Origin: Craterostigma plantagineum
Taxonomy: Eukaryota; Streptophyta; Magnoliopsida; Lamiales; Linderniaceae
DNA: 64,000 nucleotides
Assembly: GCA_027422505.1 (NCBI GenBank)
Contig: JAPQWV010000002.1
Span: 28,870,501 to 28,934,500 of the forward strand
Direction: 5' to 3'
How positions within the stretch are numbered: position 1 is the stretch's first letter; the number at the start of each line of letters is the position of its first letter. Shown one piece after another: positions 62,120 through 64,000 of this stretch. The translations under genes were made by a program, and so were the position numbers. Under the pieces are notes generated by a model. The model ran no database searches. It had not been told where the DNA came from and saw only the letters and a program-made list of their open reading frames with translations.

Positions 62120-63961
62120 TTACCTCTTTTCTGATTTCTGGGTTGCTTCAGAATACGAACCGTACTGAATCGGGACTGTGGTTAAGGTTTCACTTCCCGC
62201 ATTTTGCGATGACCGAGGATTGCGTGGCTTCGAATTAGTTGCATGCGACTCCATTTTCTTTCTGTGGTTGAAGCTCCATCGAGCATTTTCGAACCACTTA
62301 CGAACCTAATTTGCAGAAATCAAGGATTAGATTGCAAAGTAAAAATAACCACCTTGATCATGATATAGGTTGAAGCGTGTGCAAACCTGCTCAACTGTCA
62401 TTCCCAGTTCTTTCGCCAGATTTTCCCTTACAGATTTTTCGGGGAGTTGGTTCTCAGTGAACGCTTCATAGAGTCGCTGAACCACACACAAAGTAACCAA
62501 CCCATCATAAGAAAGTTCGCCGAAAAAATCGAGGCATAAACTGTCTCTAAGATCTTACGCATAGGTTTTGGACTTTTAAACTATATTCAACTTAAAAACT
62601 ATAATCTTGAACGGGTACCTTTTTTGCAGCTTCACTGAACCGTTTCTGTGATCCTTTAGTAGCATTTTCCTGAGAATTTACGCTTTCTTTCGGTAGGTTT
62701 TTACCCTCAGAGTTCACATCAGCCATTGGAGTCGACTTTTTCTCATTTTTGTCACGTTTTATTCGCCTTCTCTTCCGAGAGGTTCCATCTTCAAAATCCT
62801 CATCGCTCGTATCAGAAGATAGATCACCATATGTTTCCTTTTAGACAAAAAAAATAATCTTAAGCCATAAGTAGGAAAATAAAGAACAGAATGAATCAAG
62901 TATTTAGTAACACAGACCAGGTGTTGAAATATCTCAAGAAAGAATCAAGACAGCAACAAAATTAAACATCCTAAACAAAAATGTCAATGATATGACCAAA
63001 AAAGTAGAACTCACATCGTTCAACTTTTTGTAGTCCAAACAATCGACATGCCTTTTTGCTGCTAGAGGCTCACCACCGCTCTGCAAAAGGTATGATAGCT
63101 CATCTTTTAGTGATTTTCCATTCAACTTCATATCCATTTTACAGCCTTTATCTAATTTATCCTCTGATGTATGTGAGATGCTTCCTTGAATTTCTACTTC
63201 GTCCATAGAGGCATCTTTGAGTAGAGTGTCGAGGTCCTCTGAATCTGAAGAAAAATCAGAACTTGAACTATCGTCCTTTCTCTGGTCATGTGAATCTTTT
63301 TCAGAAGGATCGAAATCATCATCTTCTGAATCATCAGAAGGCAACCCAACATTATTTGCATTATTTGCGGGAGCGCTCAAGTTATCTGATGCAGAGAAGT
63401 AACTTGAATTATCAGAATTCGACGCATCTCCTTCAAGCACCTCGTGTTGGGCTTCTCAGGGTCGTAGTCACCATCTTCAGAATCAGAAGAAAGATCCCAA
63501 GACACCGTTATCAGGATTCTTTCCCAAAACAGCTTCGGGAAATATTTTCTGCGGTGACAGAGAGAATTTTTCAGCAACAAATATCAACAATTTTGTAATG
63601 GCATATGCATCTATTTAAACATAGTCCACCTCCCCAACTGTCGAGAACAGACAGCTTTTTTCCCTGGAAATCACTAAGCAAATCGATGCAATCAACTTTA
63701 CAATCACATCCAGGGCAAAGCCATCCTTCATCGCCCAAAGGAACTGGATTCAGAAGAGACGAAAAGTTTAAGCTACAATTAAATATATCGAAGCAATGAT
63801 GCGGAGATGAGGAGTTGTGTAGGGGGTATATTTTACTTTGTTCTTTTTAACAGAGGTGGTTCCAAGCAATACTGGTGAAATCCACGTTCGCACGATCCAT
63901 CACAAAGAATGATGTCATTGTCAAGTGTGACATCCTTGGAGCCACATTTTGCACAAAATAT
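62120..63961 (-). CDS. PRHA/HAT3.1-like PHD-finger homeodomain protein, 3' part, four apparent indels
   Basis: Exons seen, in gene order: 63961-63837, 63743-63630, 63548-63015, 62837-62619, 62476-62387, 62305-62120; the 5' part lies beyond the right edge. The protein is a nuclear DNA- and chromatin-binding factor. The PHD finger runs from FCAKCGSKD through [13 protein letters not shown] to GWLCPGC. A long acidic Ser/Asp region follows, then a homeodomain split by introns, with RLYEAF and [10 protein letters not shown] (recognition helix). The frame is disturbed four times: five As where four fit (63844-63848), four Gs where three fit (63632-63635), an extra base near 63494 and a missing base near 63444, the last two cancelling. 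It is either a decaying copy or sequence error. Its plant family is clear; the exact orthologue is not. Confidence 0.85.
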
Positions 63962-64000
63962 CTGCATCAAAGAGAGGGAGTGCTCAAAATTCATCTGATA

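Overview
The window is nuclear DNA of a core eudicot plant. The reasons are spliced genes with GT-AG introns, plant-only families (a defensin-like peptide, plastid glutamyl-tRNA reductase, a CGR2/CGR3-type Golgi pectin methyltransferase, a PRHA/HAT3.1 PHD-homeodomain protein), AT-rich spacers and many small transposons. I cannot name the species. There is no CRISPR array, operon, tRNA or rRNA gene that I can support.

Layout. 1-3.8 kb: hAT-type fragments. 3.9-4.3 kb: a two-exon defensin-like gene (+). 4.5-6.6 kb: a long fold-back element holding an 828-bp deleted hAT copy. 8.0-9.8 kb: CGR-like methyltransferase (-), six exons, with an apparent one-base frameshift. 10.9-11.3 kb: a Mutator-like MITE with a perfect 9-bp target duplication. 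11.5-13.9 kb: squalene epoxidase-like gene (-), seven exons. 14.4-21.2 kb: a nest of transposons, including a 1,040-bp fold-back element built from inverted 33-bp units and a young gag-only LTR retrotransposon (18449-21154) inside an older hAT element. 22.1-26.2 kb: spinster-type sphingolipid transporter (-), fifteen exons. 26.2-31.3 kb: repeats. 31.3-33.9 kb: HEMA (+). 35.3-37.2 kb: phosphoglycerate mutase-like gene (+), nine exons. 38.3-39.7 kb: PB1-domain gene (+), one exon, with a two-codon upstream ORF. 40.7-46.4 kb: a hAT element, a SINE-like block and a diverged ~165-bp tandem array. 47.3-51.5 kb: DNA polymerase kappa (+), fourteen exons. 52.5-54.6 kb: GH17 beta-1,3-glucanase (-), five exons. 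58.5-61.6 kb: a 3,084-bp autonomous-type hAT element with a perfect 8-bp target duplication and a frameshifted transposase. 62.1-64.0 kb: the 3' half of a PRHA/HAT3.1-like gene (-), cut by the window edge.

The genes are unrelated housekeeping and regulatory genes, not a cluster or pathway. Exon borders were set by hand from splice signals, phase and family knowledge. All intact models close in frame: HEMA 545 aa, mutase-like 281, POLK 635, spinster 470, GH17 446, defensin-like 80. Several other coding regions carry one-base indels, some in homopolymers (CGR, PRHA, the squalene epoxidase C-terminus, the hAT transposase). This may be real decay or uncorrected sequence error.

I found no convincing new biochemical system. 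The most unusual structures are the nested fold-back element at 15.8-16.8 kb, the pair of related hAT copies 52 kb apart, and the tandem array at 45.6-46.4 kb.
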